A DNA stretch of 27,198 bases from DASZVN01 sp035547055 (GTDB taxonomy: Bacteria; Pseudomonadota; Alphaproteobacteria; Rhizobiales; Methylopilaceae). The position numbers and the translations under genes were made by a program. The stretch is taken from positions 1-27,198 of the forward strand of contig DASZVN010000031.1 in NCBI GenBank assembly GCA_035547055.1. Reading direction: 5' to 3'. Shown here one piece after another: positions 6,440 to 16,162 of the stretch (its first letter is position 1; every line of letters starts with the position of its first letter). A model generated the notes under the pieces. That model was not told the origin of the DNA. It made no database searches and saw only the letters and a list, made by a program, of their open reading frames with translations.

Positions 6440-8104
6440 ATGGCCGAGGTCATCACCGCCGACTACATCGTCGTCGGGGCCGGAAGCGCCGGCTGCGTCC
6501 TGGCCAACCGCCTGTCGGCGGACCCGCGCAACAGGGTGCTGCTGCTCGAGGCCGGCGGCGACGACCGGCCGCTCAAGAACCCAGGCCAGTTCTGGTCGAA
6601 CGTGATGATCCATACCCCGGTCGGGTTCGGCCGGACGCTGAACGATCCCCACGTCAACTGGCTCTACGAGACCGAACCGGACCCCGGCTCGGGCGGCCGC
6701 GTCCACAAATGGCCCAAGGGCAAGGTGCTGGGCGGCTCCTCCTCGATCAACGGCCTCCTCTACATCCGCGGCCAGCACGCCGACTACGACGGCTGGCGCC
6801 AGTCCGGCTGCGAGGGCTGGGGCTGGGAGGACGTGAAGCCCTATTTCCGCCGCGCCGAGCACCAGGAGCGCGGCGAGGACGAATGGCACGGCGTCGGCGG
6901 CCCGCTCAACGTCTCGGACGTGACGATGAAGCACCCGCTGTCGCAGGCGATCCTCGATGCCTGCGTCGAGGCCGGCATCCCGCGCTCGGACGACATCAAC
7001 GGCGTCCGCCAGGAGGGCGCGACCTGGTTCCAGGCCACCATCCGGAACGGCAAGCGCCACTCCGCCGCGGTCGGCTATCTCCACCCGGTGATGGGGCGGC
7101 CGAACCTCCGCGTCGAAACCCGCGCCCTGACGGCGAAAATCCTGACCGAGGGGAAGCGCGCCGTCGGCATCGAGTTCCTCCAGGGCGGCGAGCGCAAGAC
7201 CGCCCGCGCGAGCCGGGAGGTCATCCTCGCCGCGGGCGCCGTCGCCTCGCCACAGATCCTCGAGCTGTCGGGCATCGGCCAGGGCGCCGTCGTCAGCCGG
7301 TACGGCCTGCCGGTGGTGCACGAGCTGCCCGGCGTCGGCCAGAACCTGCAGGACCACTACATGATCGGCATGCAGTGGCGGTTCAAACCCGGCACCCAAT
7401 CGCTCAACGAGCTGATGCAGGGCTGGCGCTTCGCCCTCGGTGCGGTGAACTACCTCCTCCAGAGGAAGGGCGTGCTCTCGCTCGCCGTCGCCCACGTCGT
7501 CGCCTTCGCCAAGTCGCGGCCCGAGCTGTCCGAGCCCGACCTCCAGATCCACTCGATGCCGGCCTCGATCGACCTGGAGAAGCTGGCCGAGAAGCAGGCC
7601 TTCCTGCCCGAGAAGATGCCGGGCATGACCATCAACCCCTGCCAGGTGCGGCCCGAATCGCGAGGATCGGTGCACATCCGGGCGGCCGACGCCGTCACCT
7701 ATCCCTCGATCGTGCCGAACTACCTCGCCGACCCGATCGACCGCGAGACCGCCATCGCCGGCTTCAAGCTCGCGCGCCGGATCGCCGAACAGCCCGCGAT
7801 CGCCCGCTATATCGAGGCGCCGATGCTGCCGCCCTGCACCAGCGACGACGAGATCGCTGCCTACAACCAGGTCGCCGGCACGACGCTCTACCACGCGGTC
7901 GGCACCTGCAAGATGGGCCACGGCCCCGATGCGGTGGTCGATCCCACGCTCAAGGTGATCGGGATGGAAGGGCTGCGCGTGGTCGACGCCTCGGTGATGC
8001 CGCGAATCGTCTCGGGCAACACCAACGCGCCGACCATCATGATCGCGGAGAAGGCCGCCGACATCATTCTCGGCAAGGCGCCGGCGGCCGCGCTCGCGGC
8101 ATAG
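6440..8104 (+). CDS. GMC-family FAD-dependent oxidoreductase (choline/alcohol dehydrogenase-like)
   Basis: 554-residue glucose-methanol-choline oxidoreductase that oxidises an alcohol using FAD. The Rossmann motif GAGSAG is at residues 13-18, the E of LLLEAGG binds the ribose, and GGSSSINGLLYIRGQ is GMC signature 1. The C-terminal catalytic pair appears as H485 (LYHAVGTCKMG) and N529 (SGNTNAPT), separated by 44 residues as in choline oxidase. It resembles choline dehydrogenase and alkan-1-ol dehydrogenase homologues; there are no Bet partners (betaine aldehyde dehydrogenase, BetI) nearby, so choline is not implied. The start at 6440 follows an unusual hairpin. Proximity to the Rieske/GST group could mean a catabolic role. 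Confidence 0.95.
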   Translation: MAEVITADYIVVGAGSAGCVLANRLSADPRNRVLLLEAGGDDRPLKNPGQFWSNVMIHTPVGFGRTLNDPHVNWLYETEPDPGSGGRVHKWPKGKVLGGSSSINGLLYIRGQHADYDGWRQSGCEGWGWEDVKPYFRRAEHQERGEDEWHGVGGPLNVSDVTMKHPLSQAILDACVEAGIPRSDDINGVRQEGATWFQATIRNGKRHSAAVGYLHPVMGRPNLRVETRALTAKILTEGKRAVGIEFLQGGERKTARASREVILAAGAVASPQILELSGIGQGAVVSRYGLPVVHELPGVGQNLQDHYMIGMQWRFKPGTQSLNELMQGWRFALGAVNYLLQRKGVLSLAVAHVVAFAKSRPELSEPDLQIHSMPASIDLEKLAEKQAFLPEKMPGMTINPCQVRPESRGSVHIRAADAVTYPSIVPNYLADPIDRETAIAGFKLARRIAEQPAIARYIEAPMLPPCTSDDEIAAYNQVAGTTLYHAVGTCKMGHGPDAVVDPTLKVIGMEGLRVVDASVMPRIVSGNTNAPTIMIAEKAADIILGKAPAAALAA

Positions 8105-8560
8105 TAGAGGGGCGACCCGGCGGCTTATCCACGGCCTCAGGACGGGCGATTTGACACCCGTTCCACCCCCTCTTAACTCTCGGACGTCGGCTCCGGACAG
8201 GCAGCCGGCGGCGCGGTCCCACCCGGCGGCCGCCGCCCACGATCCGGAGGATCGCCTGCGAGGGCAAGCGATGGCGGTACGCGCAGTCCCGACGCGGTGG
8301 TTCGCCGCACGCCGGGAGCAGTCGGAGGCCACGGTTCGGCTTGACAGCGGGCGGACGGCGGGCCACATGGCGCCCGGTCCGGCACAGGGCAGCCTCGCGT
8401 GGGCGGGTGCCCCCGGCCATGGCGGCATGGTCCGCTTTCGTTCCTCCCGCTCCGGCACGAGCGAGCCCGGGTCCGGCCTGGGGCTTGCTTCGCGCCTGAT
8501 GCGGGCCGCGGCCGAAGGTCCGCGAATCGCCGCGTGCTCCGGGCGCGCTCCACTCGCGGG
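8105..8560. other. 456-base region without a recognisable gene, upstream of ptsN
   Basis: Open frames exist on both strands, such as one from 8271 on the plus strand behind a distant GGAGG, but their translations are Arg/Ala/Gly/Pro-rich and match no family I know. In many proteobacteria ptsN is preceded by rpoN and hpf; neither is here and no hpf remnant is visible. The stretch may contain a long leader, a small RNA or a degraded gene. Confidence 0.45.
8151..8179 (+). promoter_or_regulatory. Candidate sigma-70 promoter in the gap before ptsN
   Basis: A perfect TTGACA (8151-8156) is followed after 17 bases by TAACTC (8174-8179), a poor -10. If used, transcription would begin near 8186 and leave a leader of about 375 bases before ptsN, or make a separate small RNA. 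Confidence 0.3.
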
Positions 8561-9034
8561 ATGCCATCGATGCTGAGCGACCTCCTGTCGCCGAACGCCG
8601 TCCTGCCGGCGCTCAAGGCCAACAGCAAGAAGCAGGCGCTCCAGGAGATCGCCGACAAGGCGGCCGAGCTGACCGGCGTCGCCGCCCGCACCATTTTCGA
8701 GACCCTGCTCCAGCGCGAGCGGCTGGGCTCCACCGGGGTCGGCGGCGGCATCGCCATCCCCCACGGCAAGCTGCGCGAGATGCGCGGCGTGTTCGGCCTG
8801 TTCGCCCGCCTGGAGCGGCCGATCGACTTCGAATCGCTCGACGGCGAGCCGGTCGACCTGCTGTTCCTGCTGCTCGCCCCGGAGGGCGCCGGCGCCGACC
8901 ATCTGAAGGCGCTCGCCCGCGTCGCCCGCATGCTGCGCGACAGCGCGGTCGCCCAGCGCCTGCGCGCCACCCACGACGCCGCAGCGCTCTACGCCGTCCT
9001 GACCCAGCCGGTCGCCTCGTCGAACGCGGCCTGA
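8561..9034 (+). CDS. ptsN: PTS IIA-like nitrogen regulatory protein PtsN
   Basis: 157-residue EIIA-Ntr protein, the terminal phosphate acceptor of the nitrogen phosphotransfer system (PtsP–NPr–PtsN), acting in the cytoplasm as a regulator rather than in sugar uptake. The phosphorylated histidine is H68 in STGVGGGIAIPHGKL, and PVDLLFLLLAPEGAGADHLK is the conserved second half. The N-terminus MLSDLLSPNAVLPALKANSK is typical of alphaproteobacterial PtsN. Two close ATGs (8561 and 8570) are possible, neither with a strong ribosome-binding site; the reading further upstream to 8399 is rejected. The usual rpoN/hpf neighbours are missing. It converges with gyrA, with a palindromic repeat between the two. 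Confidence 0.93.
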   Translation: MPSMLSDLLSPNAVLPALKANSKKQALQEIADKAAELTGVAARTIFETLLQRERLGSTGVGGGIAIPHGKLREMRGVFGLFARLERPIDFESLDGEPVDLLFLLLAPEGAGADHLKALARVARMLRDSAVAQRLRATHDAAALYAVLTQPVASSNAA

Positions 9035-9037
9035 CCC

Positions 9038-9108
9038 TTGTAGCGTGGGCACCGGCATCGCCGATGCCCACGGACGACACCGGCAAGCGACGCTCGCCCA
9101 CCCTACGC
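9038..9108. repeat. Intergenic palindromic repeat, copy C (convergent junction)
   Basis: Fills nearly all the 78 bases between the ptsN stop (9034) and the gyrA stop (9113). CGTGGGCA (9044-9051) pairs with TGCCCACG (9065-9072) around an inner GGC/GCC stem; the element is bounded by CTTGTAG and CCCACCCTACG. It is probably the only structure available to end both transcripts. Confidence 0.72.
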
Positions 9109-9112
9109 CGCG

Positions 9113-11908
<2,796 letters not shown>

Positions 11909-11992
11909 GGGATTCTTCTAGGGGATCGGGAATGCCCTCTAGATAGGTGATTCCGCCGACGTTCGCCACCGTCGCGACCACTTCGCGGGGCC

Positions 11993-12072
11993 GGCAAGCC
12001 CGGCTTGCCCACGTTCCGCGGCATCAACCGCCGGAACGCGTGGGCACCGACGCCGCCGATGCCCACGCTACA
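11993..12072. repeat. Intergenic palindromic repeat, copy D
   Basis: Between DUF4142 and gyrA. It contains GGCAAGC (11993-11999) with GCTTGCC (12003-12009), an imperfect CGTTCC...GGAACG stem at about 12012-12037, and CGTGGGCA (12039-12046) with TGCCCACG (12060-12067), ending CTACA. It combines the GGCAAGC stem of copy B with the CGTGGGCA stem of copies A and C. Confidence 0.72.
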
Positions 12073-12086
12073 AGTATTTCAATCGG

Positions 12087-12701
12087 TTATGACGACTTCT
12101 TGATCTTCCGCAGCATCGCCTGATGCTCCCGCAGGGTGGGCAGCGTCTTCTTCGCCCAGTCCTGCAGGGAATGGTCGGTGCCCGTGTCGGCGTAGCGCTG
12201 GAACAGGTGGATGGCCTGGCGATGGGCGCGCCGCTGGTCCTTGAGATATTCGGCGTCGAATGCCGCGCCGGACAGGCCCTGGAGCTGGTCGAGCTGGGCC
12301 TGGTTGCGCTTGTTGAGATCGGGCGGGATCTTGAGGTGCTCGCCCTCCGCGAGCTGCTGCAGCTCGTCATTCGCCTTGCCGTGGTCGTCGATCATGCGCT
12401 GGGCGAACTTCTTGACCTCGTCGTTCTGGGATTTCTGCAGCGCCGCCTGGCTCGACTGCACCTCGAACATGCCGCCCTGCGCCGCAGCCCGGGCGAAACG
12501 CTGCGCCGTCAGCGGCTTCTCCTGGCCGGCGCCGCGATGACGGCCCCCGCGCATGGGCGCCTCGGCTCCGCTCGGCGCGGTCGCCTGCGGCTGGGTCGGG
12601 CTCGCGGCGGTCCCGGCGTCGGTGCCGCCGCCCGCGCCCTGGGCCATGGCCGCCGCCGGCAGCACCAGGAGCGCGGCAGCGAGAACGAGGTGAAGCTTCA
12701 T
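12087..12701 (-). CDS. Secreted DUF4142-domain protein
   Basis: 204-residue exported protein. An N-terminal signal peptide (MKLHLVLAAALLVLPAAAMA, cleavage expected after residue 20) is followed by an Ala/Gly/Pro-rich linker to about residue 62, then a helical DUF4142 domain. The domain signature includes FARAAAQGGMFEVQSSQAAL, VKKFAQRMIDDHGKANDEL and FDAEYLKDQRRAHRQAIHLF, where the conserved D-H and HxxAIxLF motifs are seen. The fold is a ferritin-like helical bundle of unknown biochemical role, often linked to envelope stress. The start has GGAG eight bases upstream. It lies upstream of gyrA on the same strand, with a repeat between, so co-transcription is doubtful. Confidence 0.92.
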   Translation of the reverse strand: MKLHLVLAAALLVLPAAAMAQGAGGGTDAGTAASPTQPQATAPSGAEAPMRGGRHRGAGQEKPLTAQRFARAAAQGGMFEVQSSQAALQKSQNDEVKKFAQRMIDDHGKANDELQQLAEGEHLKIPPDLNKRNQAQLDQLQGLSGAAFDAEYLKDQRRAHRQAIHLFQRYADTGTDHSLQDWAKKTLPTLREHQAMLRKIKKSS

Positions 12702-12791
12702 GGGGAGACTCCGAATCCGATGCGGCCCGCGGCCGCGGGCGACCGATGCCCCCCCAACGAGGCGGAGTTGCGGCAGTTCCCGGTGCGACGC

Positions 12792-13598
12792 TCAGCCGTA
12801 CACAAGGACCGCGGCAAGCCCGGCCGCGCCGACCACGAGGCGCCACCACGCGAACGGCGCGAAGCCGCGGCGCGAGACGAAGTCGAGCAGCATGCGCACC
12901 ACGACCAGCGCCGAGACGAAGGCTGCGACGAAGCCGATCGCGATCAGGGCAAGGTCGCTGCCGTGCAGCAGCGCGCGGTTCTCGTAGAACTCGAAGGCGA
13001 AGGCGCCGACCATGATCGGCATCGCCAGGAAGAAGGAATATTCGGCCGCGGCGCGGCGGTCGCAGCCGACCAGGAGGCCGCCGGCGATGGTGGCGCCGGA
13101 ACGCGACACCCCGGGGATCAGCGCCAGCATCTGGAACACGCCGATGATGACCGCCGTCGGGATCGGCAGGTTCATCGCGTCGTCGTAGCGCGGGCGAAGC
13201 TCGGCGCGGTCGATCGCGAGCAGAGCGAAGCCGCCGAGGATCAGCGCGACCGAGATCAGAACCGGCGAGGCATAGAGCACACGGGTGATGAAGTCGTGCA
13301 GGATGGCCCCCGCCGCGGCCGCCGGGATGCAGGCGAGAATCAGCCCGAGGGTGAAGCGCCGCGCCCTCGGATCGGTCGGCAGCGCCACCACGACCTGGAA
13401 AATGCGGCGAAGGTAAACCGCGACCACCGCCAGGATCGCGCCGAACTGGATCAGGATCTCGAAGCTGTTGCCCGGCGACTGGAAGCCGAGGAATCGGCTG
13501 AGCAGAAGGAGATGCGCGGTCGAGGAGACCGGTATGAACTCGGTGAGGCCCTCGACGATGCCGAGCACCAGGGCGTCCACGATCTGGCCTGGATCCAT
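12792..13598 (-). CDS. uppP: Undecaprenyl-diphosphate phosphatase UppP (BacA)
   Basis: 268-residue inner-membrane phosphatase that recycles undecaprenyl diphosphate to the monophosphate lipid carrier used for peptidoglycan and polysaccharide export. The two family motifs are clear: EGLTEFIPVSSTAHL at residues 16-30 and PGVSRSG at 162-168 with the catalytic arginine R166. About eight hydrophobic segments are visible. The start at 13598 (MDPGQIVDAL) is chosen over 13625 because AGGGAG lies seven bases upstream of it. It is divergent from fzlA across about 120 bases. Homologues can confer bacitracin tolerance when overproduced (family knowledge). Confidence 0.97.
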   Translation of the reverse strand: MDPGQIVDALVLGIVEGLTEFIPVSSTAHLLLLSRFLGFQSPGNSFEILIQFGAILAVVAVYLRRIFQVVVALPTDPRARRFTLGLILACIPAAAAGAILHDFITRVLYASPVLISVALILGGFALLAIDRAELRPRYDDAMNLPIPTAVIIGVFQMLALIPGVSRSGATIAGGLLVGCDRRAAAEYSFFLAMPIMVGAFAFEFYENRALLHGSDLALIAIGFVAAFVSALVVVRMLLDFVSRRGFAPFAWWRLVVGAAGLAAVLVYG

Positions 13599-13720
13599 CC
13601 GCCGACTCCCTGCCCGGCCGGGCAAGGCGGTTGCCCGTGGCCGGGCGGGGTTCTATACGGGTGCCCCGCGCGGCGCCACCTCCTCGAAAGTATCCTTTCG
13701 GCCGCCCGGACGCCCCGTTC

Positions 13721-14413
13721 ATGGCGACCCTGTATCATCATCCGCTCTGCCCGCATTCACGCTTCGTCCGCCTCGCCCTCGGCGAGATCGGCCTCGACGC
13801 GACCCTGGTCGAGGAGAAGACCTGGGAGCGCCGGCCCGAATTCCTGATGCTGAACCCGGCGGGGACGACGCCCGTCCTCACCGAGGCGCAGATCGCTGCG
13901 GTGCCCGGCGCCGACGTCATCGCCGAGTGGCTCGACGAGACCCGCGGCGCCGCGCTCGGCAGCCGGCGCCTGCTGCCCGCCGGGCCGGAGCCCCGGGTCG
14001 AGGTGCGCCGCCTGCTCGACTGGTTCAACGGCAAGTTCTTCGAGGAGGTGACGAGCCACCTCGTGCACGAGAAGGTCTACAAGCGCTTCATGAAGAACGG
14101 CGACGGCGGCGGCCCGCCGGAGGCCGGCCTGATCCGCGCCGCCAAGGCCAACGTGCGCTATCATCTGCGCTATATCGGCTATCTCATCCGCCAGCGACGC
14201 TGGCTCGCCGGCGAGGAGATGAGCTATGCCGACCTCGCCGCGGCGGCGCATCTCTCCAGCGCCGATTTCCTCGGCGACGTGCCCTGGGAAGAGGACGAGA
14301 CCGCCAAGGAATGGTACGCGCGCGTCAAGTCCCGGCCGGCGTTCCGGACGCTGCTGACCGACCGGGTGGCGGGCATCACCCCGCCGGCGAGCTACGCCGA
14401 CCTGGATTTTTGA
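13721..14413 (+). CDS. fzlA: FzlA-like GST-fold FtsZ-binding cell-division protein
   Basis: 230-residue protein with a glutathione S-transferase fold, matching the alphaproteobacterial FzlA group. Caulobacter FzlA binds FtsZ filaments and is needed for constriction. The start MATLYHHPLCPHSRFVRLAL gives the thioredoxin-like domain. DWFNGKFFEEVTSHLVHEKV, the YLIRQRRWLAGEEMSYADLA segment and the C-terminal ITPPASYADLDF tail are the features I associate with FzlA; the C-terminal tail contributes to FtsZ binding in Caulobacter. The start at 13721 is chosen by homology; the ribosome-binding site is poor. It precedes queG and is divergent from uppP, a neighbourhood I recall from other alphaproteobacteria. 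The alternative is an ordinary GST. Confidence 0.85.
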   Translation: MATLYHHPLCPHSRFVRLALGEIGLDATLVEEKTWERRPEFLMLNPAGTTPVLTEAQIAAVPGADVIAEWLDETRGAALGSRRLLPAGPEPRVEVRRLLDWFNGKFFEEVTSHLVHEKVYKRFMKNGDGGGPPEAGLIRAAKANVRYHLRYIGYLIRQRRWLAGEEMSYADLAAAAHLSSADFLGDVPWEEDETAKEWYARVKSRPAFRTLLTDRVAGITPPASYADLDF

Positions 14414-14630
14414 GCGAGACGGGGGCGCCCACCTCCCCCGGCGACCTCGCGGGTTCGCCGGTTCGCCCCGATGGTTCGCAGGTCGGGCAGGCCCGACTTG
14501 CGGCGGCGGAGGTCGGGTCGGCCGCACGAAGCGCGGGCGAACCGGGTGAGGGGTACGCCCTCGCCACCGAAGCGGCGCCCTGCACAGGCGCACCCCCCTC
14601 CCCAACGCTCTTCCGCAAGGAGGGAGGGAG
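14414..14630. repeat. Low-complexity spacer between fzlA and queG
   Basis: 217 bases with several short foldbacks: GTCGGG...CCCGAC around 14482-14500 and CCCTCCCC...GGAGGGAGGG at about 14595-14630. The last one supplies a strong Shine-Dalgarno-like AGGAGGGAGGGAG at 14619-14630, directly in front of a TTG codon. The queG frame is open throughout the spacer, but the translation is low-complexity. Confidence 0.4.
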
Positions 14631-15804
14631 TTGCGTCACGCCTTTTTCCGATGCCGCCAAGCTGAAGGCCGTCTTCCTCGCCCGTGCGCGGGCCGAGGGC
14701 TTCGACGCGGTGCGGGTGACGATGCCCGACGCCGTGCCCGAGATCGCGGAGCGGCTCGGCCGATGGCTCGCGGCCGGGCGGCACGGCTCGATGGGCTGGA
14801 TGGCGGAGCGCGCGGTCTGGCGCAGCGCGCCGGGGGCGCTCTGGCCCGAGGCTCGCAGCGTCGTGATGCTCGGCTTGAACTACGGGCAGGCGGGCGACCC
14901 ACTCGCCGGACTTGCCGCCAAGGATCGCGGCAACATCTCGGTCTATGCCCGCGGCGACGACTACCACGACCTCGTCAAGGGCAAGCTGAAGCGCCTCGGC
15001 CAGTGGCTGGCGCACCAGGCCGGCGCCGACATCAAGGTGTTCGTCGACACCGCCCCGGTGATGGAGAAGCCGCTCGCCGCCGCGGCCGGGCTCGGCTGGC
15101 AGGGCAAGCACACCAACCTCGTCAGCCGCGACTTCGGCTCCTGGCTCTTCCTCGGCGCCATCTTCACGACGGCGGCGCTCCCTGCCGACGCCGCCGAGAC
15201 GGATCACTGCGGCACCTGCCGCGCCTGCCTCGACGCCTGCCCGACCGCGGCGTTCCCGTCGCCCTACCAGCTCGATGCCCGGCGCTGCATCTCCTATCTC
15301 ACGATCGAGCACGACGGGCCGATCCCGCACGAATTCCGCCGCGCCATCGGCAACCGCATCTATGGCTGCGACGACTGCCTCGCCGTCTGCCCCTGGAACA
15401 AGTTCGCCGCCGCCGGCCACGAGGCGCGGCTCGCCGCGCGGGCGGAGCTGGTCTCCCCCGCCCTCGCCGACCTCGCGGCGCTGGACGACGCCGGCTTCCG
15501 CACCCTCTTCCGCAAGAGCCCGGTCAAGCGCATCGGCCGCGACCGCTTCGTCCGCAACGTGATGATCGCGGTCGGAAACTCGGGGATGCCGGCGCTCGCC
15601 GCGGCCGCCCGCGACCGGCTCGCGGATCCGTCGCCCGCCGTGCGGGGCGCCGCGGTCTGGGCGCTGGGGGAGCTGCTGGGCATCGACGCTCTGGCCTCGG
15701 TCGCCGCCATCCACCGTCCGGGCGAGACCGACGGTGCGATATGCGCCGAATGGGACGCGGCCCTCGCCGCCCGGGACGAAACCCGGCCGGCCCCATCACG
15801 TTGA
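14631..15804 (+). CDS. queG: Epoxyqueuosine reductase QueG (start region in doubt)
   Basis: About 388-residue cobalamin- and 4Fe-4S-dependent enzyme that makes the last step of tRNA queuosine synthesis, reducing epoxyqueuosine to queuosine. Two ferredoxin-like clusters are visible: CGTCRACLDACP and YGCDDCLAVCPWNKF. VDTAPVMEKPLA and GLGWQGKHTNL are conserved QueG motifs, and SPAVRGAAVWALGELLG is a C-terminal HEAT-type repeat. The reading frame has no good start near the expected N-terminus. A strong ribosome-binding site precedes TTG at 14631, but that TTG is one base out of frame; dropping one T from the T5 run at 14643-14647 would join them. In-frame alternatives are TTG at 14410, overlapping the fzlA stop and adding about 75 low-complexity residues, and GTG at 14710, which truncates the conserved N-terminus. 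Confidence 0.93.
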
Positions 15805-15853
15805 TCCTGTTGGAAACCGCCCCATCCGGGCGTCGAGCCACGGGAGACGAGAC

Positions 15854-16033
15854 ATGGACAAGGAACATCTGAAGGGCGCCGGCAAGCAGGCCGAAGGCGC
15901 GGTCAAGGACGCCGTCGGCGGCCTCACCGGCAATGCCAGGCTCCAGGCCGAAGGCAAGGCTGACAAGCTCGAAGGCAAGGCCCGCGAAAAGCTCGGAGAC
16001 GTGAAGGACGCCGTCCGGGATCTGAAGCGCTGA
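15854..16033 (+). CDS. CsbD-family small stress protein
   Basis: 59-residue, highly charged, Lys/Ala/Gly-rich protein beginning MDKEHLKGAGKQAEGAVKDA and ending in VRDLKR. The repeated GxxKQAEGxxKDxxG and LEGKAREKLGDVKDAV pattern is that of CsbD-like proteins, which are commonly induced by general stress in bacteria; the biochemical role is unknown. The start at 15854 has GGGAG nine to ten bases upstream. It lies 49 bases after queG on the same strand and is followed by palindromic repeat copy E. Confidence 0.92.
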   Translation: MDKEHLKGAGKQAEGAVKDAVGGLTGNARLQAEGKADKLEGKAREKLGDVKDAVRDLKR

Positions 16034-16040
16034 CGACACG

Positions 16041-16106
16041 GTAGACACTGTCGTGGGCATGCAGAGCGTGCCCACGACAGTGGGCACCGGCGTTGCCGAT
16101 GTCTAC
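16041..16106. repeat. Intergenic palindromic repeat, copy E (14-bp perfect stem)
   Basis: CACTGTCGTGGGCA (16046-16059) is perfectly inverted at 16069-16082 across a nine-base loop. Outer ends GTAGACA (16041-16047) and TGTCTAC (16100-16106) are also inverted. It shares the CGTGGGCA/TGCCCACG core and GTAG/CTAC ends with the other copies but has GACA in place of GGGTGG. It lies after the CsbD-like gene and could end that transcript. Confidence 0.72.
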
Positions 16107-16162
16107 CCGGCGACTCTCCCGTCCGGCTTGCTCCTCGCCTCCGCTCGCGGCACAAGGCCGCG

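Noticed and set aside
6440..8104. Assigning betA (choline dehydrogenase) to the GMC gene
   Set aside because: GMC enzymes share these motifs across many substrates, and no betaine genes are nearby.
8271..8576. Small plus-strand reading frame starting MAVRAVPTRWFAARREQSEA
   Set aside because: The ribosome-binding site is too far away, it overlaps the start of ptsN, and the translation resembles no family.
5738..9058. Very long minus-strand open frame opposite the GMC oxidoreductase and ptsN
   Set aside because: It is a shadow frame caused by high GC. Its translation is low-complexity and it overlaps two clear genes on the other strand.
13468..14410. Fusion of QueG frame with fzlA region as one 778-residue protein
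   Set aside because: The upstream part is the shadow frame of fzlA and has low-complexity composition; fzlA itself is clearly coding in another frame.
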